Shown here: in pieces, positions 37,334 to 48,925 of the stretch | Layout: each line of letters opens with the position of its first letter | How positions within the stretch are numbered: the stretch's first letter is position 1 | The notes under the pieces: model-generated | What the model was told of the DNA's origin: nothing | The model's input: the letters and a program-made list of their open reading frames with translations, nothing else | Database searches by the model: none | Program-made: the position numbers and the translations under genes | NCBI GenBank assembly: GCA_009733575.1 | Contig: ML769660.1 | Location: 16,542 to 80,541 of the forward strand | Reading direction: 5' to 3' | Source: Gymnopus androsaceus JB14 | Taxonomy: Eukaryota > Basidiomycota > Agaricomycetes > Agaricales > Omphalotaceae | DNA length: 64,000 nt

Positions 37334-37895
37334 AGTTCCTGTTCGTTTCACGATTGGACACTTCCAAGGCAGTTTTTCGATTGCATTTTAGTGCTACGAG
37401 GTATCTGGCGAGAGTATCTAGTAGCTTGTAAAATTGTAATCATTTTCGATTTGTAATTGATCTTTCATTTCGACGTTTCCTTTTTTAGACTTGCGAAGTA
37501 CTGCTTTGCCCTTGGACTCACTGAATTCTTGCGCAAGAATGACAGCCTCCTAGAGGGGACTGCTTTAGGCCTACAACGACACCTTGAGGTGTGCAATAAC
37601 AACAAGCATTTTTGCACTTTTCAAAAATAATGTCATTTTGGAAAGAAGGTTTGATTAATTGACCCATTGAGCGCTCCAAATGTACAACAACAATACGATA
37701 AGCAATACTCGACGAATATCCATGATATTCTGATTCTGGCCACTGGGCAGGATACCATGTACAGTATCATGGCCTTTTGCTGATGGAGGTATCAGAGATG
37801 GGCTCAAGCTGAAGCTATTTGGTGCATGGTCCATGCATAGTATTCCAGAGTATTCCATTCTCTAACTAACTACGACATCCTCAGGAATTATGTGA
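37334..37895. other. 3' flank shared by the GPI-protein paralogs
   Basis: 'cttgtaaaattgtaatc' and 'cgacgtttccttttttagac' (about 37424-37490) recur after paralogs 2-4 (41720, 43400 and, shortened, 45500). No gene is supported. Confidence 0.5.
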
Positions 37896-40240
37896 GTAGA
37901 TCATGCTAGAAAACTCTCTCCTCCCATCAGTGCCTCCCAAGCCGTCTCTGTCGTTGCCCCAACTGTCATGACCAATCTCAATCCGAGCCTAAAACCAGAA
38001 CCCAATCCGTAGCGCCACTAGCGTGGCAATCCCCGACAGCCCCAGGCAGTAGTAGTTATGGTAGGTACACCAATTGTATACCATACTTTCTCAAAATGAA
38101 TGGATTTATCAATAAAATTGAGTTTGTTCAAGTAATTCTTGTTTCTTTGAAGGCACAATACTGACAAATTAGGTGCACGAGCAGAAATGAACACTCGCAG
38201 ATCAGTATGGGTACGCCATTTGGTCTTTCTTAGACCTACATTCACCGTAGGATGTCTTCGCCAGTTCATCGCACGGGTCACTGCTAGTATCTTCCAAAGC
38301 CTAATACATAGGGAACGTCGATGTCGGTGGTCAAACATAAAGTCGAGTTGAATGAGGAGCATGAGATTACAATTGTTAATCATTGGGGGGAGGCGTGATA
38401 ACCCCATCTACAGAGATCCTACGCAACATCCATACATACGGACAGTTCCAATCAGAACAATGTGTTGCAAACTGCCATACATAAAACAGCTCATCACGCT
38501 CAAAGGATTGAGCAGCGCACTGGTGATAGTAATCGTTCCCGCTATCCATAACGTTAGACCAGCTTGCATGCCAAATTCCTTTCCCTCCCCAAAGCAATCG
38601 CCTCAGAGCAGGACACAAACCGGTGTCAATGTAATCCAAAGACCCATTATGTCGACATACTTTCCAGCCCAGTGTCAAAAGGCGGTTCCAAATAGAGTTG
38701 TCCCGCTGAGGAGGTGGATAATTCGTGCTCCGCATGAGAGCAATTCCCGAAAATGTGAGCTCTGGATAGATTACAAATGCATGCGTCGCGGACAAAAAAA
38801 GTGTATGCGCAGAAATGAACCTCTTTTATTTTTATTAGTATATCTTGAAATATCTGAATAATTAACTTTACCTATAGAAGAAGAACCTCTTTGAACTATT
38901 TTCACTGTTTTACGAGGTATTACTTTATATTTCATTAATCTTCCAGCTATTTAATAGTCATACCAGATAAAAAAGCAGGAATTATATTAACTTGATCTTT
39001 GTTATAAAACCTATGCGATAGCATGGCAACACGTGGTTGGTGAGAAAGATATACCCGATATGGCGAAATTGGCCAATTTTTGTCCGATCACTGCACACAG
39101 GACCCTCCCTTCCCTTCGGTCAGTGTCGGGGACCCGAATCCAGGCTCCAACTCAGTCATCACGGACTGTCTCAAAACGCCTAGAGGATCGGTAACGCAGA
39201 AAGAGGCACATTTCATGCACTTTCTTGACTTATCGGAGGCGGAGACAATCGAGGAGGAGGAAAGGAAACGGCGGAAGGAAGAGGAAAGAGGGATAAGGCC
39301 AAAGTCGGGTCATATTTGCGAGTGGAGAAGCAGACGTAGGAGGAAATGGTGTATTGGATCTGGATCTTGACTCGGATGTAAAGCCACAGGCGGAGGGTCC
39401 CTTGCACCGAGGAAATCCAAACCCAGAGCACTAATCGATAGTGAAACTGAAGGCGAATCCGGACCCGTGAAGGGCATGGATAAGGAAAAGGAGAACGTTG
39501 CTACTTTCGATGCTGGTGTTGATTGTATAGACGTGTCAGACGATGACGATCTTGGTCATGTTTTCATGTAATCCGATGGGTACCGAAACGGAACCGGCAC
39601 TGGAAGAGAAAGGGCCAGGGCGAAGGAAGGAAGGACGAGAAAGCTTGAGCAGGATCTGGCGCCGCGGAGGGAGATGCAACGTCAGCGGTAGGTAACAAAC
39701 GGTTGAATGAACCTTTCTAACTTTTTACCTCCTAGTCTTTCTCATCATCCTCCACCTATCCCGAGAGTGCCTCCGTTCCACCGCTCAGCTATCTCTTCCA
39801 CCTTCTCCCATCTCCGCCTGCAGCGCTCAGCGATCGAAGTCTCCGCCTGTTCTCAAAAGCCCAAACTAGCTAGTCAAACGTAGAAATGTGCCGCTGTCCA
39901 GCAGAATCCGAAACCCAAACCAACGAAGCCAAACGTCTTGCGCCGCCGTGAAGAGGCTGAAACTTGATTTTCTCATTGAGCAGGCGAAGAAAGCAGCAGA
40001 TAATCAACGAAAGAAGACGGAAGGCCATTCAAGGCAGAGCAGCGGAAGCACAGACAGAATCGGCACTTTATGAGTACTGCGGAACGAGAGCGACTGTGGT
40101 GGCTGTGGTGGGAGAAGGAGAAGGAGAAGAAGCAGAAGCTGTGGGAGGCACAGATGGAGTGATGGAAAGTGTGGTAGAGGCAGGGACAATGAAAAGGGCG
40201 TCAATTCGGTCTCCGCAACACGGGAAGTTGCTCTTGCCAA
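37896..40240 (+). pseudogene. Broken copy of the 31594 hypothetical gene
   Basis: 37896-38011 matches 32429-32530 of the parent, and 39122-40240 matches about 32527-33670. Between them lies about 1.1 kb of unrelated DNA, including a mitochondrial-like piece. Many frameshifts and stops are present (for example SVTQKEAHFMHFLDLSEAETI is readable, then the frame is lost). The copy ends where sequence related to 35633 begins, so the F-box region was not copied or was lost. Confidence 0.8.
38820..39005 (-). other. Mitochondrial-like insert (rps3 fragment, NUMT)
   Basis: An AT-rich patch whose minus strand reads NIIPAFLSGMTIK and then, after a one-base shift, IAGRLMKYKVIPRKTVKIVQ, GSSSIGKVNYSDISRY and TNKNKR. 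This has the style and codon use of the C-terminal part of fungal mitochondrial ribosomal protein S3. It is incomplete and lies inside the insertion in the pseudogene at 37896-40240. Confidence 0.6.
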
Positions 40241-40817
40241 TTAGCGCTCAAATCTCTCACCTAAACCACGGTTCGCTTCTTACTCGCAAAACAGGTATTT
40301 CAGTCAAGTAATACCTAGCGAATATGATCAAAACTTTAAACGAGCGCAAAACTCAAATGGAATATCGCTGTAAATCCATCCCAGTCTCCTCGAGGAGATT
40401 GGATCGTTTCGTTGCCGAATAGAACATATTATGCAAATTTCAGCAGCGGTATGTGAGATTACGAATCTTGCGTGAATATACTGATCTTATTGAAACTATT
40501 CCCCAAGCTCAATAGGCAATTCTGAAGTTCTGTGATCTGAATAGCAGGTCGAATAGCAGAATAGACTTACACAGGCCGATTGAAGCGTACGTTCTTCTCG
40601 ATAAACTCGCTTTTACAACATCCATCATCTCTGACAAGACAAACTGCAGAGGTCGTAAGATCCCATTCTGTTACTTTCTAATTTACTCCGTCCAAACTCC
40701 AGATCTGCCTTCCCGCCTACGTGAAGAATTCCAACAAGATAAATACCTCACTTACTTTCATGAACTGTCACTCGACTTTGAACTGAAAGCAGGTCTGCTC
40801 GCTCGCTCAACTACACG

Positions 40818-41631
40818 ATGAAGTTCTCGCCATTTGTTGTCCTTTCTCTCCTTTCCATCGCCGCGACTGGAGTGTTGGCGCGGCACGCGACGAGTGCTAC
40901 GGATACCGCGAGTATTGTGCATTCATCGAGTAAAACGGATACCGCCAGCGTTGTGAATACTGCAACGGACACGTCGACCGACACCGAAACCGACACAGGC
41001 GAGTTACTGGAGATTTTTCTCAGCTCGTCCCACTTTTAATACTTTTTTCTCTAGATACAGCCACTGTGACCTCTACCTCCGACGCTGCCACTGGGACCAC
41101 AACCGACACGGATACGGGTGAGCCACTCGCGATTTTCCTCAGCTCACTCTTCAACGTTTTTGCACTCTAGATACTACAACTGATAGTGATAGTGATACTG
41201 ATACTGCGACCTCTACCTCCGACACTACCACTGAGACCGCAACCGACACGGATACGGGTGAGCTACTCGCGACTTTCCTCACCTCCCCCACTGTTTAACT
41301 TTTTTTCACTCTAGATACCACAACTGATACTGATACTGATACTGCAACTGCAATTATCACTTCCGATACCTTTTCCGCCACAATCCTTTCCGCTACAGAC
41401 ATCTCGCCTGTAACGGCCTCTCTCGCTTCGTCTGCATCCTCGGTGCTTTCTATACAAAGTTCCGTCCTCGCATCGTCTTTGCATAGCAGTGCAAGTAGTG
41501 CTGCTAGTGTGTCTGCAACTGCGAAAAAGAACGGTGCTGGAGAGAATAAGATGGCTGTGGGATATGCAGCAAGCGTAGCGATCGCGGCTGTGGTTGGCGC
41601 TGTTGGGTTTGGAATGGGTATTGTGTTTTAG
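40818..41631 (+). CDS. GPI-anchored Ser/Thr-rich protein 2 (CFEM lost)
   Basis: Four exons (40818-40998, 41055-41117, 41171-41257, 41315-41631) give 215 residues. Signal peptide MKFSPFVVLSLLSIAATGVLA is followed by Thr/Asp-rich repeats and a GPI-type C-terminus (GENKMAVGYAASVAIAAVVG). Intron 1 starts with GC rather than GT (acag/gcgagt). Exon 2 is the 63-bp unit seen in paralog 1, here as a single copy, and exon 3 is an 87-bp variant. No CFEM cysteines. Confidence 0.78.
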
Positions 41632-41949
41632 GGTTTCTTTTCGTTTCACGGTTGGGCACTGTCAGGGCAGTTGTTCATTTGGGTTTTTAGTGTCATGAGA
41701 GTAATCTGGGGAGGGTTTCTGACAGTCTATAAAATTGTAATCGTTATCGATTCGTAATTGATGTTTTATTTCAACGTTTCCTTTTTTAGACTTGCGAAGT
41801 CCTGCTTTGCCCTTTAAATTTGCGACTTTCAACAATTCCCAGAAAAATGGTTGAGGCGGGCAATAACCTGTAATCAAGACAAGAATTTTAAGTAAAGTAT
41901 TGATCAAAAATGTGTGTAGGACGTTGGTGACGCATAAGTTCGCCCTCGA

Positions 41950-42560
41950 TAATAATTTGTCCTCTTTGTCGTGAGCCCTTTATCTTCCCACCTTCAACGT
42001 ACCAACCTTCATACCCGTCATCATCAACTTCAAACACCATCCTTGGTGTCAGCTTTCGACCTGTCTAGTTCTCCTCTTCCTCCAAGTGCATGTATCAACA
42101 ATGGTAAATTCAGTCCGTTTGCTTACAATGTCAATCGATCCCGTAATAGTTGAGGAGGAAGCTCTTTTGTCCTTTTTCACCACAAAAATAATTCCGAAAT
42201 CGTCATTTTCTGTTTCAGAGGTGAATGGGCTCGGTTGGCCTTTGTTGTTGGCTAGACGTCGAGAACTTGTTGGCTTCTCTACTGACGGTATTTCGGAGTC
42301 CTCAACGCTGTCGTTAACATTGTATCGTAAAAATGCGCCATTGATCCAGTTACCCAACTCTTCGATGACCTGCCGATGATGAGTTAATGATCGTCTAAAA
42401 ATTAAATCCTCTTACCACTTGAGCTTGAGCCTCCCCTGTCAACAATGTCGTGAGTGAGTCAGAGTCTAAGTGTCGTAAGTTGTCCGACTCGCCATGAGAC
42501 CGGTACCAGTTGTACCCACTGATCATCTTCGCTCTCCCGAGAGAGCTTAACAGAGGTCGT
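41950..42560 (-). pseudogene. Copied 3' end of the lipase gene (fragment 1)
   Basis: Matches the last exons of the lipase at 45577-48925, covering the region of the catalytic His exon to the C-tail (GNWINGAFLRYN, EKPTSSRRLANNKGQPSPFT, ETENDDFGI). It has no N-terminal domain or promoter of its own. Its frame is intact across the 'gtcagtagag' site where the full gene has lost a base. At about 42547 it abuts the promoter of paralog 3. Confidence 0.8.
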
Positions 42561-42732
42561 ACCATCCCCTTTCTGTTACCTTCTACTTTTGCACCGTCCA
42601 AACTCCAAAATATTATCGAATGACCTTCCCGTCCACGTAAAGCTTTCCAGCAAGATAAATACCTCACCTGCTCTCATGAACCTTCACTCAGCTTTGAACT
42701 GAAAGCAGGTCGTCTACTCGCTCAACTACACC

Positions 42733-43319
42733 ATGAAGTTCTCTCCATTTGTTGTCCTTTCTCTTCTTTCAATTGCTGCGACTGGAGTTTTGGCGCAGGA
42801 CTCGAGTGCTACAGATGGCACGAGTATTGTCGATACTACAACGGACACATCGACCGAAACCGACACAGGCAAGTTACTGGGGATTTTTCTCAGCTCGCCT
42901 CACTTTTAATACTTTTTCTCTAGATACGGCCACTGTGATCTCTACCTCCGACGCTGCCACTGAGACCACAACCGACACGGATACGGGTGAGCTACTCGCG
43001 ATCTTCCTCACCTCTCACTCTTCAACATATTTTCACTCTAGATACTGATACTGCAACTGATACTGCAATTATCGTTTCCGCCACAGACGTCTCACCCGTA
43101 ACGGCCTCTCTCGCTTCGTCTGCATCCTCGGTGCTCTCTGTACAAAGTTCCGTCCTCGCATCGTCTTTGCATAGCAGTGCAAGCAGTGCTGCGAGTGTGT
43201 CTGCAACTGCGAAAAAGAACAGTGCTGGAGAGAACAAGATGGCTGTGGGATATGCAGCGAGCGTGGCAATCGCGGCTGTGGTCGGCGCTGTTGGGTTTGG
43301 AATGGGTATCGTGTTTTGA
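42733..43319 (+). CDS. GPI-anchored Ser/Thr-rich protein 3 (CFEM lost)
   Basis: Three exons (42733-42868, 42924-42986, 43042-43319) give 158 residues, the shortest paralog. Signal peptide MKFSPFVVLSLLSIAATGVLA, a single 63-bp repeat exon, and a GPI tail nearly identical to paralog 2. Intron 1 again has a GC donor (acag/gcaagt). Confidence 0.78.
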
Positions 43320-43599
43320 GATTCACGGGTGGTGACTGTCAGCGCAGTTTTTCAGTTGCGTTTTCAGTGTTACGAGAGTATTTTGGGGAGAGTTACAGGC
43401 AGCTTGTAAAATTGTAATCATTGTCGATTCGTAATTGATCTTTCATTTCGACGTTTCCTTTTTTGGACTTGCGAAGTACTACTTCGCCCATTGAATTTGC
43501 GACTTTCAACAATTCCCAGAAAGATGCCTCGAGGTGGATAATAACCTGTAATTAAGACAAGCACTTCAAAGTGTTCATTCAAAATGCGTGAGTCTAGGA

Positions 43600-44200
43600 G
43601 TCGTCGGCGACGCATAAGTTCGCCCTCGCTGTTTGTCCTCTTCGTCGTGAACCATTTGTCTTCCCATCTTCAGCATTCCAAGCTTCATACTCCTCATCAT
43701 CAGCTCCAAACATAGATTTCTTTTCTTCTTTGACGTCAGCTTTCGATTCGTCTAGCTCTCCTCTTCATTCGTATTAACAATGCTAGATTCAGTCCGTTCG
43801 CTTGCAATGTCAATCGATCCTGTAACAGTTAAGGAGGAAGCTCTTTTGTCCTTTTCCACCAGAAAGATAATCCTGAAATCGTTAGTTTCTGTTTCAGAGC
43901 TGCATGGGCTCGGTGGTTATTTGTTGTTGGCTAGACGTCGAGAACTCGTTGGCTTCTCTGTTTTCGGTATTTTGGAATCTTCAACGCTATCCTTACCAAT
44001 CTATCGTAGATATGAATCAATGATCGTCTAAGAATTCAATCCTCTTACCACTTGAGCCTCCGCTGTCCCAACAATGTCGCGAGTCGTTATCTAAGTGTCA
44101 TAAGTTGTCCGGCTCACCATGGGACCACTCCGCAAATAGAACCAGTTGCACCCAATCATCTTCGTTCCCTTGAGTCGCTCCCTTGAGAGCTTAACAAAGG
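43600..44200 (-). pseudogene. Copied 3' end of the lipase gene (fragment 2)
   Basis: A second, more decayed copy of the lipase C-terminal region, with premature stops and a shortened segment near 44010-44060. It joins the promoter of paralog 4 at about 44192 at the same breakpoint as fragment 1, so the two units arose from one event followed by further duplication. Confidence 0.75.
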
Positions 44201-44380
44201 TCGTACCATCCCCTTTCTGTTCAGTATTTTCTAATCTTGCTCCGTCCAAACTCCAGAATATCACCGAAAGGCCTTCCTGTCCACGTAAAGCATTCCAACA
44301 AGATAAATACCTCACCTGCTCTCATAAACCGCCACTCGACTTTGTTGAACTGAAAGGAGGTCTGCTCGCTCAACTACACG

Positions 44381-45396
44381 ATGAAGTTCTTGCCATTTAT
44401 TGTCCTTTCTCTTCTTTCCATCGCCGCTACTGGAGTGTTAGCGCAGGACACGACGAGTGCTGAGGATGGCGCGAGTATTGTGGATCCATTGAGTACAGCG
44501 GATACCGCCAGTGTTGTGGATGCTACAACGGACACGTCGGCCGAAACCGACACCGACACAGGCAAGTTACTGGAGATTTTTCTTAGCTCGCCCCACTTTA
44601 ATGTTTTTCTCTCTAGATAGTATCGCCACTGTGACCTCTACCTCCGACGACGCCAGTGGGACCGCAACTGACACGGACTCGGATACAGGTGAGCTACTTG
44701 CGATTTTTCCTCACCTCGTCCCACTGCGAGTCTTCAACTTTTTTCACTGTAGATACTACGACTGATACTGATACTGATACCGCAACTATAACTGCCGTCG
44801 CCGCTGGGCCAACGCAGACCCTTGGTCTTACCGATTGCGGTTTCGCTTGTATTTCGCAGGCTGCAGAGAGCCAAGGATGCTCTTAGTATGTTTCTCCTGA
44901 ACCCTTCTTTTCCTCCCACCTAAAGGCATTTTTATTCAGCACCAACGCCGCCTGCGTCTGCGCAAACGCCCAAATCCGGGAAAACACCATGGAATGTTTC
45001 ACGAACACTGGGTGTTCAGCGAGTGATTCGGCCGCTGCTGTTCAACTCCAACAGGCACAATGTGGTACGTCGCCTTTCCGAAAATCGCACCTGCTAAAAA
45101 CTTATTTACATGCAATAGCCGGTATTACCGTCATCGGAAACGCTACTGTTGGATCCTTCTCCGCCACAGATATCTCAGCGTATTCGGTATCGGCTTCGTC
45201 TGCATCGGTGCTCTCTGCGAAAAGTGTCGCCCTCGCATCGTCTTTGCGAAGCAGTGCAAGTAGTGCTGCTAGTGTGTCTGCGACTGCGAAAGAGAACAGT
45301 GCTGGAGAGAACAAGATGGTTGTGGGATATGCCGCGAGCGTGGCGATCGCGGCTGTGGTTGGCGCTATTGGGTTTGGAATGAGTATCGTATTTTGA
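44381..45396 (+). CDS. CFEM-domain GPI-anchored protein
   Basis: Five exons (44381-44561, 44617-44688, 44753-44885, 44940-45064, 45119-45396) give 262 residues. Signal peptide MKFLPFIVLSLLSIAATGVLA and a Thr/Asp-rich stalk come first. A CFEM domain with all eight cysteines follows: DCGFACISQAAESQGCS, AACVC, TMECFTNTGCSAS and QLQQAQC. A Ser-rich linker and GPI tail (GENKMVVGYAASVAIAAVVG) end the protein. CFEM proteins bind heme or act in wall integrity and host contact; the residue usually Asp before the CxC pair is Asn here (YTNAACVC), so heme binding is doubtful. Intron 1 has a GC donor. This is the only paralog of the four with CFEM. Confidence 0.88.
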
Positions 45397-45576
45397 GGTT
45401 CCTTTTCGTTTCACAGTTGGACATTGTCGGGCAGTTTTTCAGTTTTTCAGTTTTTCAGTTGTTTTATTAGTGTTACGATAGTATCTGGCGAGAGTATCTG
45501 GCAGCTTGTAAAATTGTATCGTCCTCGATTCGTAGAAGTGCAATAACCTGTGATCAAGACAAGCATTCTAAAGTAT

Positions 45577-48500
45577 TCATTCAAAAATATGTGAGTCTAG
45601 GAGACGTCGGCGACGCATAAGTTCGCTCTCGCTAATAGTTTGTCCTCCTTGTCGTGTACCACTTGTCTTTGCACCTTCGACATTGCCAGCTTCATACTCC
45701 TCGTCATCAACTCCGAACACAGCTTTCTTCTTCTCTTCGACGTCAGCCATCGATTTGTCTAGTTCTCCTCCTCCTCCAAGTCCATTCGAATCAACAATGG
45801 TAGATTCAGTCCGCTCGCTTGGATTGTCAATCGATCCTGTACCAGTTGAGGAGGAAGCTCTTCTGTCCTTTTTCACCACAAAAGTAATCCCGAAATCGTC
45901 ATTTTCTGTTTCAGAGGTGAATGGGCTCGGTTGGCGTTTGCTGCTGGCCAGACGACGAGGACTTGTTGGCTTCTCTATGACGGTATTTTGGATTCTTCAA
46001 CGCTATCCTTCCCATTGTATCGTAGGAATGCATCGCTGATCCAGTCACCCAACTCCTCGATTACCTGCCGATTCATGATGAGCTAATGATCGTCTAAAAA
46101 TTCCATCCTCTTACCACTTGAGCCTCCACTATCCGACCATTGTAAAGTCGAGGTAAATTCACTGAAAAGAAAAGAAAATATGCACGTACCCATTAACGAT
46201 GGCATCTGCAGGTATCCTGATCCAAAGTCGTAAGTCAGAGTCTAGGTCTCGTAATTTGGTGACTCACCATGAGACCACTCCGCAAATAGAACCAGCTGCA
46301 CCCAATCGTCTTCGCTCTCCCTAGAGAGCTTATCCCGTTCCCTCTTCATCGCAACGATGTTCTCCGATGACCCCGCATTGACGGAACTCATCCTGATGCT
46401 TTCCCCAAACCGTGCGCTCTTCCCCGAGATCGCAAGATTCAATTCAATTTTCCTCGCTCTTTTAGCCTCTCTCACGCGGCCAGCAAAGATGACGGTATCG
46501 TCTAGAAGGACTGCCGTTAGACAGAAGAATAGCGGTAGAGGCGAACATGTCACCGACCTACGAAGGGATCCTTTTCTCCGCACATTGCATGAGCTAAGGG
46601 CGGGAACTGGGCCAGTAGGTGATTTGGGGCGAGAATCGGCGAAAGGTGATAATCAGTCGCAAAATCAGGATTTCTATGAGGTCCAATGTACAAGATGGCC
46701 ATGGCACGCATCTAAGGATAATAAGCACCCTCCAGTGTCGCAAAAATGAAGTTTACCAACCATACTGGGCGATATGATTCGATCCTGAAAGTAACCTGTT
46801 CGACTAGTCATAGTCAGCCTAACACCTATAGGCTCCTTCTTCCGCTGGCTTGACTCCTCGCCAGACATTACCCTTGCAGCTTTAGAATCGGCTTCTATCA
46901 GTGCTGCAGAAAGTTCTTCCTGCTTTTCCGCTGCAGCTTCGATCCAAGCTGCAGTAGGGCTAGTATGAGGGTACACGTACTTCACCCGTGCTTGAAGAGG
47001 TCGGTCTTCTTCTCTCCGATTTGCATAGTCTTCATCGTCATCGCTGGTATGCGGATCCTCTTCAGGTTCTCGTAGGAAAGTACGACGACCGTGGGGGGTT
47101 TTCAACCCAGAAGTCGAGCGACGTATCCCTGGCCTCTGAGAGTTTACCGGAGATGTATCCTCCTTCTCACTTCCACTGGTAGTGGTTAAGCCACGAAGTG
47201 TGTCTTTCCAGCTGTTCTTTCGTTTGATCTTTCTATGTTTTCGAGATTCGCTAGCGCCTACCATGCTTAGCGGGGACTATCGAAAGAGTTATTGCGATGA
47301 ACGTTGCAAGAGAAAAGACTCAAATCCACTCACGATATGCTTCAAGTGATCCTTCTGATCAGCAAGCTCTCGCAAGCCAGGCAAATTCCCGGAAGACTGT
47401 TCAGCACGGAGGACACGGAGATTATCCTCAGTCATCCAAGAAGTAAAGTTAAAATCGAGTGCTGCATAATTTAGAACGAGGGCCAGTGGTATGGGTAGAG
47501 ATGTTCCTCGAGAAGCAGGGGCCATATTATGCTCCAAAATCTTGAACACCACGTTAACAGCAAGGGTCGCACCACTGTTCGTATATGTGTAAGAGTTTCG
47601 TTACAGATTCATCGAAACGGACTTACGCAGAATCACCAGCAATGACTACATTGAGCTTCTTTCCAGACATCCCAATGATTGAGCCACCTGTAATGAGATT
47701 GAGTTTCGTGATCTTGTAGAGTACGTGAATTACATACCAGACTCCACGAGTACCTGGTAGGTGTCAAACGCTTCGTCAATCGCGAAAGGATATGGGTCTG
47801 TGGACTTGGTTAGAAAACTTATCCAACGTAAAGAAGTACTCGTACATTCAGGAGCTTTGCCGTATTCTACAGCTAATAAAGGTTTGCCCGTTCCACGAGC
47901 CCACAACCTTAGTCTCTCTTCGTGATGTTCGGGTGACATTGCCACAAATCCACCGCCAGGGTAGTCTAATATTAGTTCGGTGCATTGTTTGAGTCTTTCT
48001 GGAGTAGAGTCGTAGTAGAGAAAACAGGCTATTGGTCGTTGATACGACGAATGCTTGGGTCTAGGAAGAAGAATCTTTCTTCGAATCTTAATAGACGGCC
48101 AAGAAGTAATTATACCGAAGCTGCAACACTGTCAGAGACATCTGATTCTGAGCCATAAAGAATAACGATTGACTGACTAGGGGATTTGATGTCTTTTCCC
48201 AGGTGTAGCGAAGCATTTCAACTGTGGGGACAGCCCGAAAACGACGAAGCTAAAACCCTTGTGAGCCATCGACGCGTAAGCAGTGTGCAAATAAATCACA
48301 AACCTTTTCGTCGGCTTCATTAGGATATGCTATATAATAAGCTGAAAACACAAGGGAACATATATCGCGTAGCCATTTCGTGCGGATGGACCTGGCGGTG
48401 GCAAAGCCTGCGTCAAGACCCGTGTTAATCCAAGTTGCGCGATAGTAGGAAGGTGAATACTAGTTCCGTCAAGTTAGATTAACTTCAAATGTAGGAAAGA

Positions 48501-48925
48501 CGGTATCACCAGTGAGCGCAATGGCTCAGGAGCTAAGAAAGACTTTTTAAGTTGAATATCATGAAGAATTCAGCGATACTACTCACATTCAAGGCCCAAT
48601 AACTTATCAAAATTACGCATTGCATATACTGCAGTGAGCGTGCTGACTATGATTTGCCAGGGCGTAAATCTCTCTGCGGCAATGTCAATGATATTGAACA
48701 CAACGTGATGTAACTATTCGTACGCAAGATTCGATTGGCAGCCTTTAACCAAAGCAGTCGCGGTGGTCCTGACCCCCCGCGGATGATTCTCCATAACCAG
48801 AAGAAGATCACCAGGAAAACCTAGAAGAAGGCGCGAATGAGAGTCTAGCGTGATCGATGAGGAAGGCTTCGCACCTGTGTTCGCTTCCACGACGGATTCG
48901 GTCGCCCAACGAGATGGTCAATCAT
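45577..48925 (-). CDS. Hormone-sensitive-lipase-like alpha/beta hydrolase
   Basis: A multi-exon lipase/esterase of the HSL family. The likely start at 48925 (MIDHLVGRPNPSWKRTQ) is followed by a membrane span (VFLVIFFWLWRII). Then come WQIIVSTLTAVYAMRNFDKL, the oxyanion motif DYPGGGFVAM, nucleophile motif AGDSAGATLAVN, acid motif CGEKDPFVDD and catalytic EWSHGYLQMPSL. A polar insert with SRKHRKIKRKNSWKDTLRG lies between nucleophile and acid. Two single-base losses break the frame: near 48705 (after NSYIT) and near 45991 ('ccgtcatag', where copied fragment 1 has an extra G). All catalytic residues are present, so the gene is probably functional in the real genome. It likely hydrolyses neutral lipids or steryl esters at the ER or lipid droplets. 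Confidence 0.85.

Noticed and set aside
38376..38795. 139-codon minus-strand frame as a host gene
   Set aside because: It lies in the insertion that interrupts a pseudogene. No domain, start context or introns support it as a gene.
46674..47264. A separate 196-codon gene with a basic N-terminus
   Set aside because: It joins the lipase: the upstream exon ends in the same domain and the downstream exon supplies the catalytic Asp and His.
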